DNA of 64,000 nt. Source: Komagataeibacter xylinus. Its GTDB lineage: Bacteria; Pseudomonadota; Alphaproteobacteria; Acetobacterales; Acetobacteraceae. The notes beneath the pieces were generated by a model. The model worked only from the letters and a program-made list of their open reading frames with translations, made no database searches and was not told the origin of the DNA. The DNA is taken from NCBI RefSeq assembly GCF_009834365.1, contig NZ_CP041348.1:2021001-2085000 (forward strand), written 5' to 3'. Each line of letters begins with the position of its first letter. The first letter of the stretch is position 1. Positions 34,769 to 43,145 of this stretch are shown here, one piece after another. The translations under genes were made by a program, and so were the position numbers.

Positions 34769-35938
34769 ATGTCCATAACCCAGCCGGATACGGCCCGTAT
34801 GGCCGGGCGGGTGCGCGATGTCATGGAAAGTGCCGTGGCCGCAGGCCGTCTGGTTGGCGCAGTGGTGCTGATTGCCGTTGATGGCGACGTGGTGGTGCGT
34901 GAGGCCGTGGGCCTTGCCGACCGTGAGACCCACCGCCCGATACAGGTGAGCACGCCCTTCCGCCTCGCCTCGCTGACCAAGCCGGTCATTACCGCCGTGG
35001 CGCTGGCCCTGGCGGAGGCAGGATTGCTCGACCTTCATGCCCCGATCACGCGCTACCTGCCCGATTTCCGTCCCGCCCTGCCTGATGGCGCGCCCTGCCA
35101 GATCACATCGCACCAGTTGCTCACCCATACCAGCGGGCTGACATACAGCTTCTCTTTTCCGCAGGATGATAATCCTTATACCCGCGCAGGCGTGTCGGAC
35201 GGCATTGCCGAGCCGGGGCTTTCGCTGGCTGATAATCTGGCGCGGCTGGCTGGCACGCGCCTCATCTTCGCGCCGGGGCAGGGATGGGCCTATTCGCTGG
35301 GGCTGGACGTGATGGGGGGCGTGATCGAATCCGTCGCCGGGTGCACGCTGCCCGAGGCGCTGCACCATTATGTAGGTAGCCCGCTGGGCTGGGAGCAGAC
35401 GGGCTTTACCCCGCCAGCATCCGGCATGCTGGCCACCTGCTACGCCGATGGCAGGCCCGCTCCCATCCGCATGGGCGCGCAATACGTGCTGCCCCGCCTG
35501 CTGCCCGGTGGTGGCGTGGGGGCCATCCGTTTTGCGCCTGAACGGATCTATGACCCGACCTCCTACCCCTCGGGCGGCGCAGGCATGGTGGGCAATGCGC
35601 CGGAATTCCTTGCATTTCTTGAAGCCGTGCGGCTAGGCGGCGAGGGCCTGCTCTCGCCCGCATCGGCCATGCTGTTCGGGCGTAATGCCACGGGTGCGAT
35701 CGAGATGGGGCCGCTCATGCGCGGTCGTGGCTTCGGTTATGGCGGGGCGGTGATTACGGATTCCACCGCCGCGCGCACGCCGCTGAGTGCCGGGAGTTTT
35801 ACATGGGGGGGTGTGTACGGGCATCAATGGGTGGTGGACCGGGCGCGGGGCATGAGCATTGTCATGCTCAGCAACACCGCGCTGACAGGTATGGCGGGTA
35901 GCTACCCCGAGGCGATCGTGGCTGCCGCCTGCGCGTGA
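34769..35938 (+). CDS. Beta-lactamase-fold serine hydrolase (class C/EstB-like)
   Basis: A 389-residue serine hydrolase of the penicillin-binding-protein-like family. The nucleophile motif is SLTK in FRLASLTKPVITA. The second motif Tyr is in QGWAYSLGLDVMGG (YSL, the esterase-type variant of YxN). HTSGLTYSFSFP and a C-terminal FTWGGVYGHQWVVD segment resemble EstB esterases and related transesterases. There is no signal peptide, which argues against a secreted beta-lactamase. Likely an esterase; substrate unknown. A hypothetical membrane protein follows after 24 bases. Confidence 0.85.
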   Translation: MSITQPDTARMAGRVRDVMESAVAAGRLVGAVVLIAVDGDVVVREAVGLADRETHRPIQVSTPFRLASLTKPVITAVALALAEAGLLDLHAPITRYLPDFRPALPDGAPCQITSHQLLTHTSGLTYSFSFPQDDNPYTRAGVSDGIAEPGLSLADNLARLAGTRLIFAPGQGWAYSLGLDVMGGVIESVAGCTLPEALHHYVGSPLGWEQTGFTPPASGMLATCYADGRPAPIRMGAQYVLPRLLPGGGVGAIRFAPERIYDPTSYPSGGAGMVGNAPEFLAFLEAVRLGGEGLLSPASAMLFGRNATGAIEMGPLMRGRGFGYGGAVITDSTAARTPLSAGSFTWGGVYGHQWVVDRARGMSIVMLSNTALTGMAGSYPEAIVAAACA

Positions 35939-35962
35939 TGAGAGAGAAGGCTGGGAACTGTC

Positions 35963-36481
35963 ATGTCATTTGGTGAACGCGTCAATCAGTTCGACGCCTG
36001 GCTGCTGGACCGGGTTTTTCAGCCGGTTGCTGATGCGCTACCCGAGCGCCTGACGGCGATGGACGTGGGCATGAGCTTTCAGGTCGGCTCGATCGTGCTC
36101 TCGGCCGCCTCAATTTCCGCCCTGCTGATGCTCGATGGCATGACGCTGAACAACCTCATTACCAATGTACTGGGCTGGTTTTTCGAGGTGATCTTCTACA
36201 TCGGCATCCATCGCATGCGGGCCATGGTGCGGCCGGGCTACCAGAACCCCTTTCGCATCATGCTGGCGGGTATGCGGCCCATTTCCATTCCGTTTGCGGG
36301 CTATGCGCTCTATCAGGCTGTCACGGCGGATGCGGTTTATGAACTCGCGCTGTGGTTCAATTCGCTCTCGCAGCTTGTGTTCGTGGCCGGAATCTACCTG
36401 ATCTCATGCAACGTGCCGCCGCCGGGGCACCGCGTGCGGCAGACATCCTTCGGGCGTGGGCCGCTGCCCAACGAACTCTGA
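35963..36481 (+). CDS. Hypothetical membrane protein
   Basis: A 172-residue protein of no family that I recognise. It has probable membrane segments at about residues 40-60 (VGSIVLSAASISALLML), 65-85 (LITNVLGWFFEVIFYIGIH) and 100-120 (MRPISIPFAGYALYQAV). A fourth lies at 130-150 (LWFNSLSQLVFVAGIYLIS). The tail is soluble and basic (GHRVRQTSFGRGPLPNEL). AGAGAGAAGGCTGGGAACTGTC precedes ATG 35963 (two GG-rich sites). It probably forms an operon with the upstream hydrolase. Confidence 0.75.
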   Translation: MSFGERVNQFDAWLLDRVFQPVADALPERLTAMDVGMSFQVGSIVLSAASISALLMLDGMTLNNLITNVLGWFFEVIFYIGIHRMRAMVRPGYQNPFRIMLAGMRPISIPFAGYALYQAVTADAVYELALWFNSLSQLVFVAGIYLISCNVPPPGHRVRQTSFGRGPLPNEL

Positions 36482-36494
36482 GCCTCAGCCTAAA

Positions 36495-36541
36495 AAGAAT
36501 GCCGCCTTTTTGAAAAAAGGCGGCACCCGGAAACTTCTATC
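36495..36541 (-). repeat. Dispersed intergenic repeat, left half
   Basis: In reverse orientation this gives GATAGAAGTTTCCGGGTGCC plus the perfect hairpin GCCGCCTTTTTTC/AAAAAGGCGGC (36501-36524) and ATTCTT. The second hairpin and right arm are missing. It lies between convergent genes, 13 bases after the upstream stop. Confidence 0.75.
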
Positions 36542-36570
36542 ATTTTAAAAATCTTCAAAGCGTGCGGGGA

Positions 36571-36750
36571 TCAGAAATCCACGCAGCGGCCCTTGACCGT
36601 CCAGTCGCCGTAGCGGGTGGGTTCCGGCCCCTTGGGGCCACCCACTTCATCGGCCTCGGCAGGCTGTTTCAGCAATGCGGCTTCCTTGGCCGCTTCATCC
36701 TGCGCGCTCTCTGCGGCAGGGGCGGGGGAGGGGGATGTGTCCTTGCTCAT
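36571..36750 (-). CDS. DUF1674 (SDHAF4-like) protein
   Basis: A 59-residue protein ending in EVGGPKGPEPTRYGDWTVKG RCVDF, the diagnostic C-terminus of DUF1674. Eukaryotic members (SDHAF4) chaperone the flavinylated subunit of succinate dehydrogenase, so a similar assembly role is likely here. The N-terminal half is a low-complexity Ala/Glu/Pro tail. ATG 36750 gives the usual length; an upstream in-frame ATG at 36786 is less likely. It is the last gene on the strand of the ccm operon, 84 bases after ccmI. Confidence 0.85.
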   Translation of the reverse strand: MSKDTSPSPAPAAESAQDEAAKEAALLKQPAEADEVGGPKGPEPTRYGDWTVKGRCVDF

Positions 36751-36834
36751 GTCCACCACTTTCCGCCCGGCACAGAGGGCTTGCAAGCCTAAAAGGCTGC
36801 ATCAGGCCACGGTAGCGCGTTATTGATGTTCCGG

Positions 36835-37557
36835 TTACTGATGCTCCGACTGGGCAATGCGCTGCTGCACGGTCATGCGCCACGGGGCATCAGGCGGGGC
36901 TGCATCAAGCGCGCGGCGGTACAGATCGGCAGTCTCGGGCGAGATATGGCCATCATCGGCCATCATCTGCGCTTCTGCCGCGCGGGCCGCCACCTCGGGG
37001 TCGAAGCGCTGCTCGATGGCGCTGCGCCAGGCCTGGGCAGCGGCGGCGTAATGGTCGCGCCCGGCCTCGGCTTGGCCAAGCAGCACATAACCCTGGAACA
37101 GGCTCGGATCACCCGGCGGGATCTGCCTGAGCTGGTCGCGCAGGCGGTCGATCAGCGCATCATTGCGGTGGTCTTCCTTCTGCAGTGCCACAAGGCGCGG
37201 GGCCAGTGGCTGGGCGGGCAGCGCAGGGTGGCCCACGGTCATGTACAGCGCAATGGCCGCAACCGGCAGCCCCACGAGGGCCGCCGCAATCGCCCCGGTC
37301 GAAGCACCCTTGCGGGCCACAAAGGCAGGCAGCATGTCGGCGCCGAGCACGCGGCGCTGGATTTCCAGCCGCGCGCTGTCATGTTCGGTTGGCGCGATCA
37401 TGCCTTCGGCCAGGTCGCGCTCGAGTTCGGCGAGTTGGGCCTGATGCAGCACCAGCGCGCTCTCGCGCTCGTCACGCAGCAGCGTGGCGCGGCGGAACGA
37501 CAGGAGTGCGGGCACAAGCGCGATCACGCCAAGCAGGCAGATACCAATCCAGATCAT
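36835..37557 (-). CDS. ccmI: Cytochrome c biogenesis protein CcmI
   Basis: Holds apocytochrome c for heme ligation. The 240-residue protein has an N-terminal membrane helix (MIWIGICLLGVIALVPALLS), a soluble loop and a second helix (GAIAAALVGLPVAAIALYM). A short TPR-like periplasmic part follows (QGYVLLGQAEAGRDHYAAAAQAWRSA). It is shorter than enteric CcmI, which has a larger TPR domain, but like many alphaproteobacterial forms. It is the last ccm gene and follows ccmH by seven bases. Confidence 0.88.
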   Translation of the reverse strand: MIWIGICLLGVIALVPALLSFRRATLLRDERESALVLHQAQLAELERDLAEGMIAPTEHDSARLEIQRRVLGADMLPAFVARKGASTGAIAAALVGLPVAAIALYMTVGHPALPAQPLAPRLVALQKEDHRNDALIDRLRDQLRQIPPGDPSLFQGYVLLGQAEAGRDHYAAAAQAWRSAIEQRFDPEVAARAAEAQMMADDGHISPETADLYRRALDAAPPDAPWRMTVQQRIAQSEHQ

Positions 37558-37564
37558 ATCAATC

Positions 37565-38044
37565 TCAGCGTGTTTCGGTCAGGTCGGACAGGCGGCGGCG
37601 TTCTTCATCCGAAAGCGGCGGCGGCGTGGGCGCGCGCGGGCGGCGGAAGGTCCACCATGCAATGCCAATGCCAATGCACAGTGCAAGCAGCGGCATGACC
37701 CACAAAAGCAGCGTACCGATGGTGAAGGGCGGTTTGAGACGGATGAAATTGCCGTAGCGGTTGACCATCCAGTCCATGATCTGCTGGTTGCTCTCGCCCT
37801 TGGCCACATGCTCGCGCACCACGTGGCGCAGGTCGCGCGCAAGGTCGGCGCTGCTGTCCTCGATCGATTCGTTCTGGCACACGAGGCAGCGCAACTGCGC
37901 GCCAATGGCCTCGGCGCGCTGCTCCTGCGCCGGGTCGGGCAGCATTTCCGATGGGTCATCCACCGCCAGCGCCACGAGGGGCGCAAAGAGCAGGCAGGCC
38001 AGCAGGGCAATCAGGCCGCCACGGCGTAGAGGGTGTTTCTTCAT
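37565..38044 (-). CDS. ccmH: Cytochrome c-type biogenesis protein CcmH (CcmL/CycL)
   Basis: A periplasmic thiol oxidoreductase that keeps apocytochrome CxxCH cysteines reduced, 159 residues. It has a signal sequence (GGLIALLACLLFAPLVALA) and the redox motif LRCLVCQNESIEDSSADLA. The three-helix bundle follows (DLRHVVREHVAKGESNQQIM, DWMVNRYGNFIRLKPPF). A C-terminal membrane helix completes it. It overlaps the ccmG stop (ATGA). Confidence 0.93.
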   Translation of the reverse strand: MKKHPLRRGGLIALLACLLFAPLVALAVDDPSEMLPDPAQEQRAEAIGAQLRCLVCQNESIEDSSADLARDLRHVVREHVAKGESNQQIMDWMVNRYGNFIRLKPPFTIGTLLLWVMPLLALCIGIGIAWWTFRRPRAPTPPPLSDEERRRLSDLTETR

Positions 38045-38613
38045 GGCTTGAGGCTGTCCGCCAGCGGCATGATGGTGTTGGTGATCATGGCCTCGGTAAT
38101 GGGGGAGGCGGTGTGCCAGCGGATGATCCCGCCCGGCCCGATCAGGAAGGTTTCCGGCACGCCGGACACCCCCCAGTCAATCGCGGCCAGCCCGTCATGG
38201 TCAGAGGCGATGCGGGCATAGGGGTTGCCCGCGCGCTGCACGAAGCCCAGCGCGTGCTCTGGCTTGTCCTTATACGCAATGCCCCAGATCGGCAGCCTGT
38301 CCTTCAGCGCGTTGAGCACCGGCATCTCGGCCACGCAGGGAATGCACCATGAGGCGAAATAGTTCACCAGAACCGGCGCTTTCAGCCCCCGCAGGTCAGC
38401 AGCCGAAAAGCCGGTGCCCGGTGCCTGGTCAGGCAGCGCGAAGTCGGGCACGGGGCGGTTGAGTGCAGGGGCATGGATGTCATGCGGGTCGAACGAGCCT
38501 CTGGTCATGCCCGAGAGCATGCGCCAGAAGCCTACGCCAACCCCGCCCGCCACAACCAGCGGGGCCGCCATGAGCAGGCGGCGGCGCGTGGGGGAAGAAG
38601 GCTGCCCGCTCAT
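38041..38613 (-). CDS. ccmG: Thiol:disulfide interchange protein CcmG/DsbE
   Basis: A membrane-anchored periplasmic thioredoxin that reduces apocytochrome c or CcmH, 190 residues. The N-terminal anchor carries an Arg run (TRRRLLMAAPLVVAGGVGVG). The thioredoxin domain begins about residue 50 with the active site NYFASWCIPCVAEMP. It has the cis-Pro loop GVSGVPETFLIG and the CcmG-type insertion GIAYKDKPEHAL. It overlaps ccmF and ccmH at its two ends. Confidence 0.93.
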   Translation of the reverse strand: MSGQPSSPTRRRLLMAAPLVVAGGVGVGFWRMLSGMTRGSFDPHDIHAPALNRPVPDFALPDQAPGTGFSAADLRGLKAPVLVNYFASWCIPCVAEMPVLNALKDRLPIWGIAYKDKPEHALGFVQRAGNPYARIASDHDGLAAIDWGVSGVPETFLIGPGGIIRWHTASPITEAMITNTIMPLADSLKP

Positions 38614-40589
38614 TGCACCACCACCACATCAACGGTTTTGGCCCGGCGTGGCGCGCCCACGCGCACGCGCCGGTCGGACAGGGAAAGCGCGCCACCAAAG
38701 GCCATGATCAGCCCGCCCAGCCACATCCACGGCGCCAGCGGGTTGTAGTGCAGGCGCAGTACGTAGGTCGGGTTGGCGTCATCGCCATGCTTGTCGCCCA
38801 GCACGCCATAGATGTCGGCCATGAGGTTGGTATGGATCGCGACTTCGGTCGTGGTCTGGTGCTGGCTGGCGAAGTTGCGCTTGGAGGGGTGCAGCGTCGT
38901 GACCAGTTTGCCATTGTGGCGCACTTCAATGGTTGCCACCAGCGCGGTGTAGTTAGGGCCAATGGCAGGCTTTACGTCGGTCAGGGTCCAGCTATCGCCC
39001 GCCAGCATCTCGCTCTGGCCCACATGTACCTCGACAATGCGGTGTGCGGCCTGCGACATGCCGGCAATGCCCAGTACCACAATGCCCACGCCCGCATGGG
39101 CCATGGCTGCGCCAAACACTGCGCGCGGCAGGCTGCGCGCGCGCTGCCAGCTCTGGCCCAGGGGCTGGCGAAACAGGCGCAGGCGCTCGGCAATGTCAGC
39201 GATACTCGAGCAGATCACCCACACGGCGGTGGCAGTGGCCAGCACCGGCAGGATCTCGCGCATCTGGAAGGTGGCCACCACAAGCGCCAATGCGGTTACG
39301 CAGGCGGCCCACCACAGGCGGCGCAGCACCGGCCACATCTGCGCGCGCTTCCACGGCATCATGGGGCCGAAGCCCATGAACACCATGAGCGGAATGGCCA
39401 GCGGAATGGTGGTCGCATCAAAGAACGGCTTGCCGACCGAGATGGTCTTGCCGAACAGCAGCGACATGAAGGGCGGGTACATCGTGCCCGTCAGCACCAC
39501 AGCACAGATGGAGCACAGCAGGATGTTGTTGAGCACCAGCAGCCCCTCGCGCGAGACGGGGGCAAACAGCCCGCCCGCGGTCAGCTGCGGGGCGCGGATG
39601 GCGAACAGCAGCAGCGAGCCACCAATGACAAGTGCCAGCAGCCCAAGGATGAACACGCCACGCGCGGGGTCATTGGCAAAGGCATGCACCGAGTTGAGAA
39701 TGCCCGAGCGCACGAGGAACGTGCCCGAAAGCGAGAACGAGAACGTGCCGATGGCCAGCAGCACGGTCCAGATCTTCAGCGCCTCGCGTTTTTCCACCAC
39801 AATGGCCGAATGCACCAGCGCCGTGCCCGTCAGCCACGGAATGAGCGAGGCATTTTCCACCGGGTCCCAGAACCAGTAGCCGCCCCAGCCCAGCACGTAA
39901 TACGACCACCACGACCCCATGGCGATGCCGCAGGTCAGGAAGCACCACGCCGCCACCGCCCACGGGCGCACCCAACGGCCCCAGGCTGCGTCCACCCGCC
40001 CCTCGATGAGGGCAGCAATGGCAAAGGCGAAAGGCACGGCAAAGCCGACATAGCCGGTGTAGAGAATGGGAGGGTGGAAGGCGAGGCCTGGGTCCTGCAG
40101 CAGCGGGTTCATGCCCTGCCCGTCCATCGGCGCGGGCCATACGCGGGCAAACGGGTTGGATGTGGTGAGGCAGAATAGCTCAAAGCCTGCTGCAACCCCG
40201 CCGAGCACCGCAATCACGCGTGCCTGCAGCGCGGAGGGCAGGTTACGGCCAAACAGCGCCACGGCCCCACCGCAGATGGACAGGATCATCGCCCACAGCA
40301 GCACCGAGCCCTCATGGTTACCCCATACGCCGGTGATCTTGTACAGCAGCGGCTTGCTGACCGCGCTGTTGGCCGCCACGTTCTGCACCGAAAAGTCATT
40401 GGTGATGGCAGCATGGATCAGGCAGGCAAAGGAGGTGATGAGCGCGATCATCTGCCCCACGGCCAGTGCCGGTGCCAGCGCCATCAGGCGCGCGTCGCGG
40501 CGGCTTGCGCCAATCAGGGGCAGGATGGCCTGTCCGGCGGCCATGCAGCATGCCAGCGCCAGCGCAAAATTTCCAAGTTCCGGGTTCAT
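38610..40589 (-). CDS. ccmF: Heme lyase CcmF
   Basis: The multi-pass membrane protein that joins heme to apocytochrome c, 659 residues. The heme-handling WWD-type motif is plain: WSYYVLGWGGYWFWDPVENA, followed by SLIPWLTGTALVHSAIV. Conserved His residues and about 14 hydrophobic segments can be read. LLYKITGVWGNHEGSVLLW in the N-terminal part is also diagnostic. It starts with MNPELGNFALALACCMAA, 19 bases after the ccmE stop. Confidence 0.96.
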   Translation of the reverse strand: MNPELGNFALALACCMAAGQAILPLIGASRRDARLMALAPALAVGQMIALITSFACLIHAAITNDFSVQNVAANSAVSKPLLYKITGVWGNHEGSVLLWAMILSICGGAVALFGRNLPSALQARVIAVLGGVAAGFELFCLTTSNPFARVWPAPMDGQGMNPLLQDPGLAFHPPILYTGYVGFAVPFAFAIAALIEGRVDAAWGRWVRPWAVAAWCFLTCGIAMGSWWSYYVLGWGGYWFWDPVENASLIPWLTGTALVHSAIVVEKREALKIWTVLLAIGTFSFSLSGTFLVRSGILNSVHAFANDPARGVFILGLLALVIGGSLLLFAIRAPQLTAGGLFAPVSREGLLVLNNILLCSICAVVLTGTMYPPFMSLLFGKTISVGKPFFDATTIPLAIPLMVFMGFGPMMPWKRAQMWPVLRRLWWAACVTALALVVATFQMREILPVLATATAVWVICSSIADIAERLRLFRQPLGQSWQRARSLPRAVFGAAMAHAGVGIVVLGIAGMSQAAHRIVEVHVGQSEMLAGDSWTLTDVKPAIGPNYTALVATIEVRHNGKLVTTLHPSKRNFASQHQTTTEVAIHTNLMADIYGVLGDKHGDDANPTYVLRLHYNPLAPWMWLGGLIMAFGGALSLSDRRVRVGAPRRAKTVDVVVVQ

Positions 40590-40608
40590 TGTCGGATGTC
40601 AGTTTCCG

Positions 40609-41133
40609 TTAGGGCGTCTGGGTGGCCGGTTTTTTCGCATTGTCTGCGGCGGTCATGGTGTTCCAGCTTGCGGCATCGGGGGCCTTGCCAAAGCGCGGGT
40701 CCCACTTGCCGCTGCGGCGCAGTTCCTCGGCCACTTCCTTGGGCATGTAGGTCTCGTCATGCTTGGCCAGCACCTCGCTGGCGCGGAACGTGCCATCAGG
40801 GTTGACGGTGCCGACCGCCACCACGCTCTGCCCCTCGCGGAACAGGTCGGGCAGGATGCCCTCGTAGCGCACGGTCACGGCGGCCTGCCCGTCGGTTACG
40901 TCAAAAATGGCGACCGGAGCGTCCTTCACCTTCTCCTGATGCACGCTGCCGGCCACCACCATGCCGCCAAGGCGGATGGTGCGGTCAGCCGGCGGCGGCT
41001 TGGTATGCACCTGCGAGGGCGCCATGAAGAACACGATATTGGAGGAAAAGGCATTGAGCGTAAGGGCCGCGGCCGAACCCAGCCCGATCATGCACGCCAC
41101 CACCAGCCACAGGCGTCTGCTCTTGCGGGTCAT
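40609..41133 (-). CDS. ccmE: Heme chaperone CcmE
   Basis: A membrane-anchored periplasmic chaperone that binds heme covalently through a His and passes it to CcmF, 174 residues. It has an N-terminal anchor (RLWLVVACMIGLGSAAALTL), then the OB-fold beta-barrel (IRLGGMVVAGSVHQEKV, AVTVRYEGILPDLFREGQSV). The heme-binding motif is AKHDETYMP, with the covalent His. The C-terminal tail is unstructured and ends in Lys, Pro and Thr. The ATG overlaps ccmD. Confidence 0.94.
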   Translation of the reverse strand: MTRKSRRLWLVVACMIGLGSAAALTLNAFSSNIVFFMAPSQVHTKPPPADRTIRLGGMVVAGSVHQEKVKDAPVAIFDVTDGQAAVTVRYEGILPDLFREGQSVVAVGTVNPDGTFRASEVLAKHDETYMPKEVAEELRRSGKWDPRFGKAPDAASWNTMTAADNAKKPATQTP

Positions 41134-41276
41134 GAGGGCTGGCGTGTCCGTGGCTGTTCAATGGCGGCAAGGCGCCTGCGGGCCTGGCGCAGGCGCAGTG
41201 TGGCATTGACCGACAGGATGGCGGCCACGCCAAGGGTCAGGCCATAGGCGGCCACGATATAGGGCAGGTGGGTCAT
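41130..41276 (-). CDS. ccmD: Heme exporter protein CcmD
   Basis: A 48-residue single-helix membrane protein that stabilises CcmC and releases holo-CcmE. It starts MTHLPYIVAAYGLTLGVA with one transmembrane helix. A basic cytoplasmic tail rich in Arg follows (LRLRQARRRLAAIEQPRTRQ), typical of the family. I placed the start at ATG 41276, which overlaps the ccmC stop as ATGA; longer readings of the frame are antisense noise. Confidence 0.85.
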   Translation of the reverse strand: MTHLPYIVAAYGLTLGVAAILSVNATLRLRQARRRLAAIEQPRTRQPS

Positions 41277-42124
41277 GGGGTGGCGCGATCGGGCTGGGGG
41301 GCGGCGGCTGACTGGCGGCCCCGGTTGGCGGCAAGGATGGTGCGCACGCGGCTTTCCATGACCGAGGCGCGCAGGCGGGCGAGCACGATGGCGGCGAAGC
41401 CGAGCGTAAAGCCCAGCGTGGTCAGGCCCAGCGGCCACAGCATGGAGGTGGACATGGTGGGCGCGCCGGTCACCGTAATGCTGTCGGGCTGGTGCAGGGT
41501 GTTCCACCACTGCACGCTGAACTTGATGATGGGCAGGTCAACCGCCCCCGCAAGGCCAAGGATGGCGGCGGCGCGGTAGCCGCGCTGCGGCTCGTCAAAC
41601 GCGCGGATGAGCGCGATATGGCCCAGATACAGGAAGAACAGCACCAGCACCGAGGTCAGCCGCGCATCCCACACCCACCATGTGCCCCACATAGGCTTGC
41701 CCCACAGCGAGCCGGTAGCAAGGCAAACGGCGGTGATGGAGGCACCCACCGGCCCGATTTCCACCGCTGCAAGGTCGGCCAGCGGGTGGCGCCACACCAG
41801 CGAGAGCAGCGAGCACACCGCCAGACCCATATAACCTGATGATGCCAGCCATGCAGTAGGCACATGCACGTACATGATGCGCACGCTGTCGCCCTGCTGC
41901 CAGTCAGCGGGGGAGAAGAACAGCCCCCACACGATTCCGGCTACCGACAGCACAAGGGCGGGCCATGTCAGCCACGGCTGCAGCTTCGCCCCCATGCGCA
42001 GGAAACGGCCAGGGTTGGCATAACGGTGAAAAAGGTTACCGGTTCGCGCGGTAAGGCTCTGCGTTGCGTTCAAGGTTGATCCATCCGTGCCGGGGGCACC
42101 TGTCCCTGCAATGAAAACGGTCAA
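41273..42124 (-). CDS. ccmC: Heme exporter protein CcmC
   Basis: An inner-membrane protein that presents heme to CcmE, with the WWD motif GTWWVWDARLTS between conserved His residues. The six-helix core begins at KLQPWLTWPALVLSVAGIVW; SVRIMYVHVPTAW is also diagnostic. The 283-residue reading uses TTG 42124 and adds about 43 residues before the first family-like residue. ATG 41995 would give a core-length protein but leaves out conserved sequence such as HRYANPGRFL, so a non-ATG start in between is possible. It is the first gene of the minus-strand operon C-D-E-F-G-H-I; ccmA and ccmB are not here. Confidence 0.92.
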   Translation of the reverse strand: MTVFIAGTGAPGTDGSTLNATQSLTARTGNLFHRYANPGRFLRMGAKLQPWLTWPALVLSVAGIVWGLFFSPADWQQGDSVRIMYVHVPTAWLASSGYMGLAVCSLLSLVWRHPLADLAAVEIGPVGASITAVCLATGSLWGKPMWGTWWVWDARLTSVLVLFFLYLGHIALIRAFDEPQRGYRAAAILGLAGAVDLPIIKFSVQWWNTLHQPDSITVTGAPTMSTSMLWPLGLTTLGFTLGFAAIVLARLRASVMESRVRTILAANRGRQSAAAPQPDRATP

Positions 42125-42138
42125 GAAATTCCGGCCTT

Positions 42139-42158
42139 CCCCTACGGGTGAGTAGGGG
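42139..42158. promoter_or_regulatory. Inverted repeat CCCCTAC/GTAGGGG in divergent promoter region
   Basis: A perfect seven-base inverted repeat around GGGTGA sits between ccmC and the YciI gene. A TACACT hexamer (42176-42181) just downstream could be a -10 for the plus-strand gene, which would place the repeat over its -35. It could be an operator; this is inference from position. Confidence 0.35.
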
Positions 42159-42250
42159 CTGACGTTTTGTTGCTCTACACTATCGCGTTAAAAAAGACAC
42201 GGCCAGTCCTGTCCCAATCATGAGACAGCAGGCCTTCAGGAGGATAAAAC

Positions 42251-42544
42251 ATGCTGTTTGCCATCATCTGCACCGACCGGCCCGCCAGCTTTGAAACCCG
42301 CAAGGCAACCCGTGAGCGCCACCTTGCCTACCTTGAGCAGCACAAGCAGCACCTGGTGCAGGGCGGACCGCTGCTGGACGCGGAAAACCGCCCCTGCGGC
42401 AGCCTGCTGGTGGTGGATGTGGCCGACCGCGCGGCAGCGGAAGGATTCGCGGCCGCCGACCCCTATGCCGAGGTGGACCTGTTCGAGAGCGTGGTGATCC
42501 GTCCGTTCCGTTCAGTTTTTCGTGATGGGCTGCGGGTGGAGTAG
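42251..42544 (+). CDS. YciI family protein
   Basis: A 97-residue small cytosolic protein of the YciI family (ferredoxin-like fold, dimer, His/Asp pair). The core shows MLFAIICTDRPASFETRKAT with the invariant Asp. RERHLAYLEQHKQHLVQGGPLLD has the conserved His, and FAAADPYAEVDLFESVVIRP follows. Its function is not well defined. A strong AGGAGG site lies seven bases before ATG. The EVE-domain gene follows nine bases after its stop, so the two are probably co-transcribed. Confidence 0.9.
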   Translation: MLFAIICTDRPASFETRKATRERHLAYLEQHKQHLVQGGPLLDAENRPCGSLLVVDVADRAAAEGFAAADPYAEVDLFESVVIRPFRSVFRDGLRVE

Positions 42545-42553
42545 AAAACGGTC

Positions 42554-42967
42554 ATGGCCTACTGGCTGATCAAGTCCGAGCCGGACGCATTTTCGTGGGC
42601 CGAGCAGGTGGAAAACGGTGTTGAACCCTGGACCGGCGTGCGCAACCACCAGGCGAAAAAGAACCTTGCCGCCATGCAGGTGGGCGACAGGGCGTTCTTC
42701 TATCACTCCAACGTGGGCCGCGAGATCGTGGGCGTGGTTGAAGTCGTGCGCGAGGCCTATCCCGACCCCACGGCGGAAGATGGCCGTTGGGTGTGCGTGG
42801 ACGTGCGCGCCACAGGCCCCATGCCACGCCCCGTCACACTGGCCGAAATCAAGGCCGATCCGGCGCTGGCCGACCTTGCCCTGGTGCGGCAGTCGCGCCT
42901 TTCCGTCGTGCCGGTATCGGAAGCGCACTGGGCGCATCTGTGCCGCATGGGGGGCTGGAACAGCTAG
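42554..42967 (+). CDS. EVE domain-containing protein
   Basis: A 137-residue single-domain protein related to thymocyte nuclear protein 1. EVE domains belong to the PUA-like group and bind modified nucleic-acid bases. The signature is clear: YWLIKSEPDAFSW, then WTGVRNHQAKKNLAAMQVGD, FFYHSNVGREIVGVVEVV and WVCVDVRATGPMPRPVTL. It is complete. The upstream YciI neighbour is common in Alphaproteobacteria, where the pair is conserved without known joint function. Confidence 0.92.
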   Translation: MAYWLIKSEPDAFSWAEQVENGVEPWTGVRNHQAKKNLAAMQVGDRAFFYHSNVGREIVGVVEVVREAYPDPTAEDGRWVCVDVRATGPMPRPVTLAEIKADPALADLALVRQSRLSVVPVSEAHWAHLCRMGGWNS

Positions 42968-42990
42968 GCTACGCCCGCGTTTCATGGCTG

Positions 42991-43008
42991 CGGGCATGCT
43001 CATGCCCG
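42991..43008. terminator. Perfect hairpin after the EVE gene
   Basis: CGGGCATG, CT, CATGCCCG. It lies 24 bases after the EVE gene stop. There is no following T-run, so it may be a weak or factor-assisted terminator. Confidence 0.4.
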
Positions 43009-43075
43009 TTGCAAGAATGCCATCATGGTGCTGAAACGGTGGCAATTGCCGCATGGGCGTTGCGGCTGGCCCCAT

Positions 43076-43100
43076 GCAGCCGCGTGCCTTGCGCGGCTGC
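43076..43100. terminator. GC-rich hairpin upstream of the EcsC gene
   Basis: GCAGCCGCG and CGCGGCTGC pair perfectly around TGCCTTG. It lies 46 bases before the EcsC start, in the leader or as a second terminator of the preceding genes. Confidence 0.35.
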
Positions 43101-43145
43101 GGGGGGCTGGCGCGCGGTACGATAGATCAGGCGAAGGGCATTGTA

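Noticed and set aside
38613..40178. A 521-codon ORF antisense to ccmF
   Set aside because: It mirrors ccmF codons (His, Arg, Gln rich) and lacks any recognisable domain or start signal.
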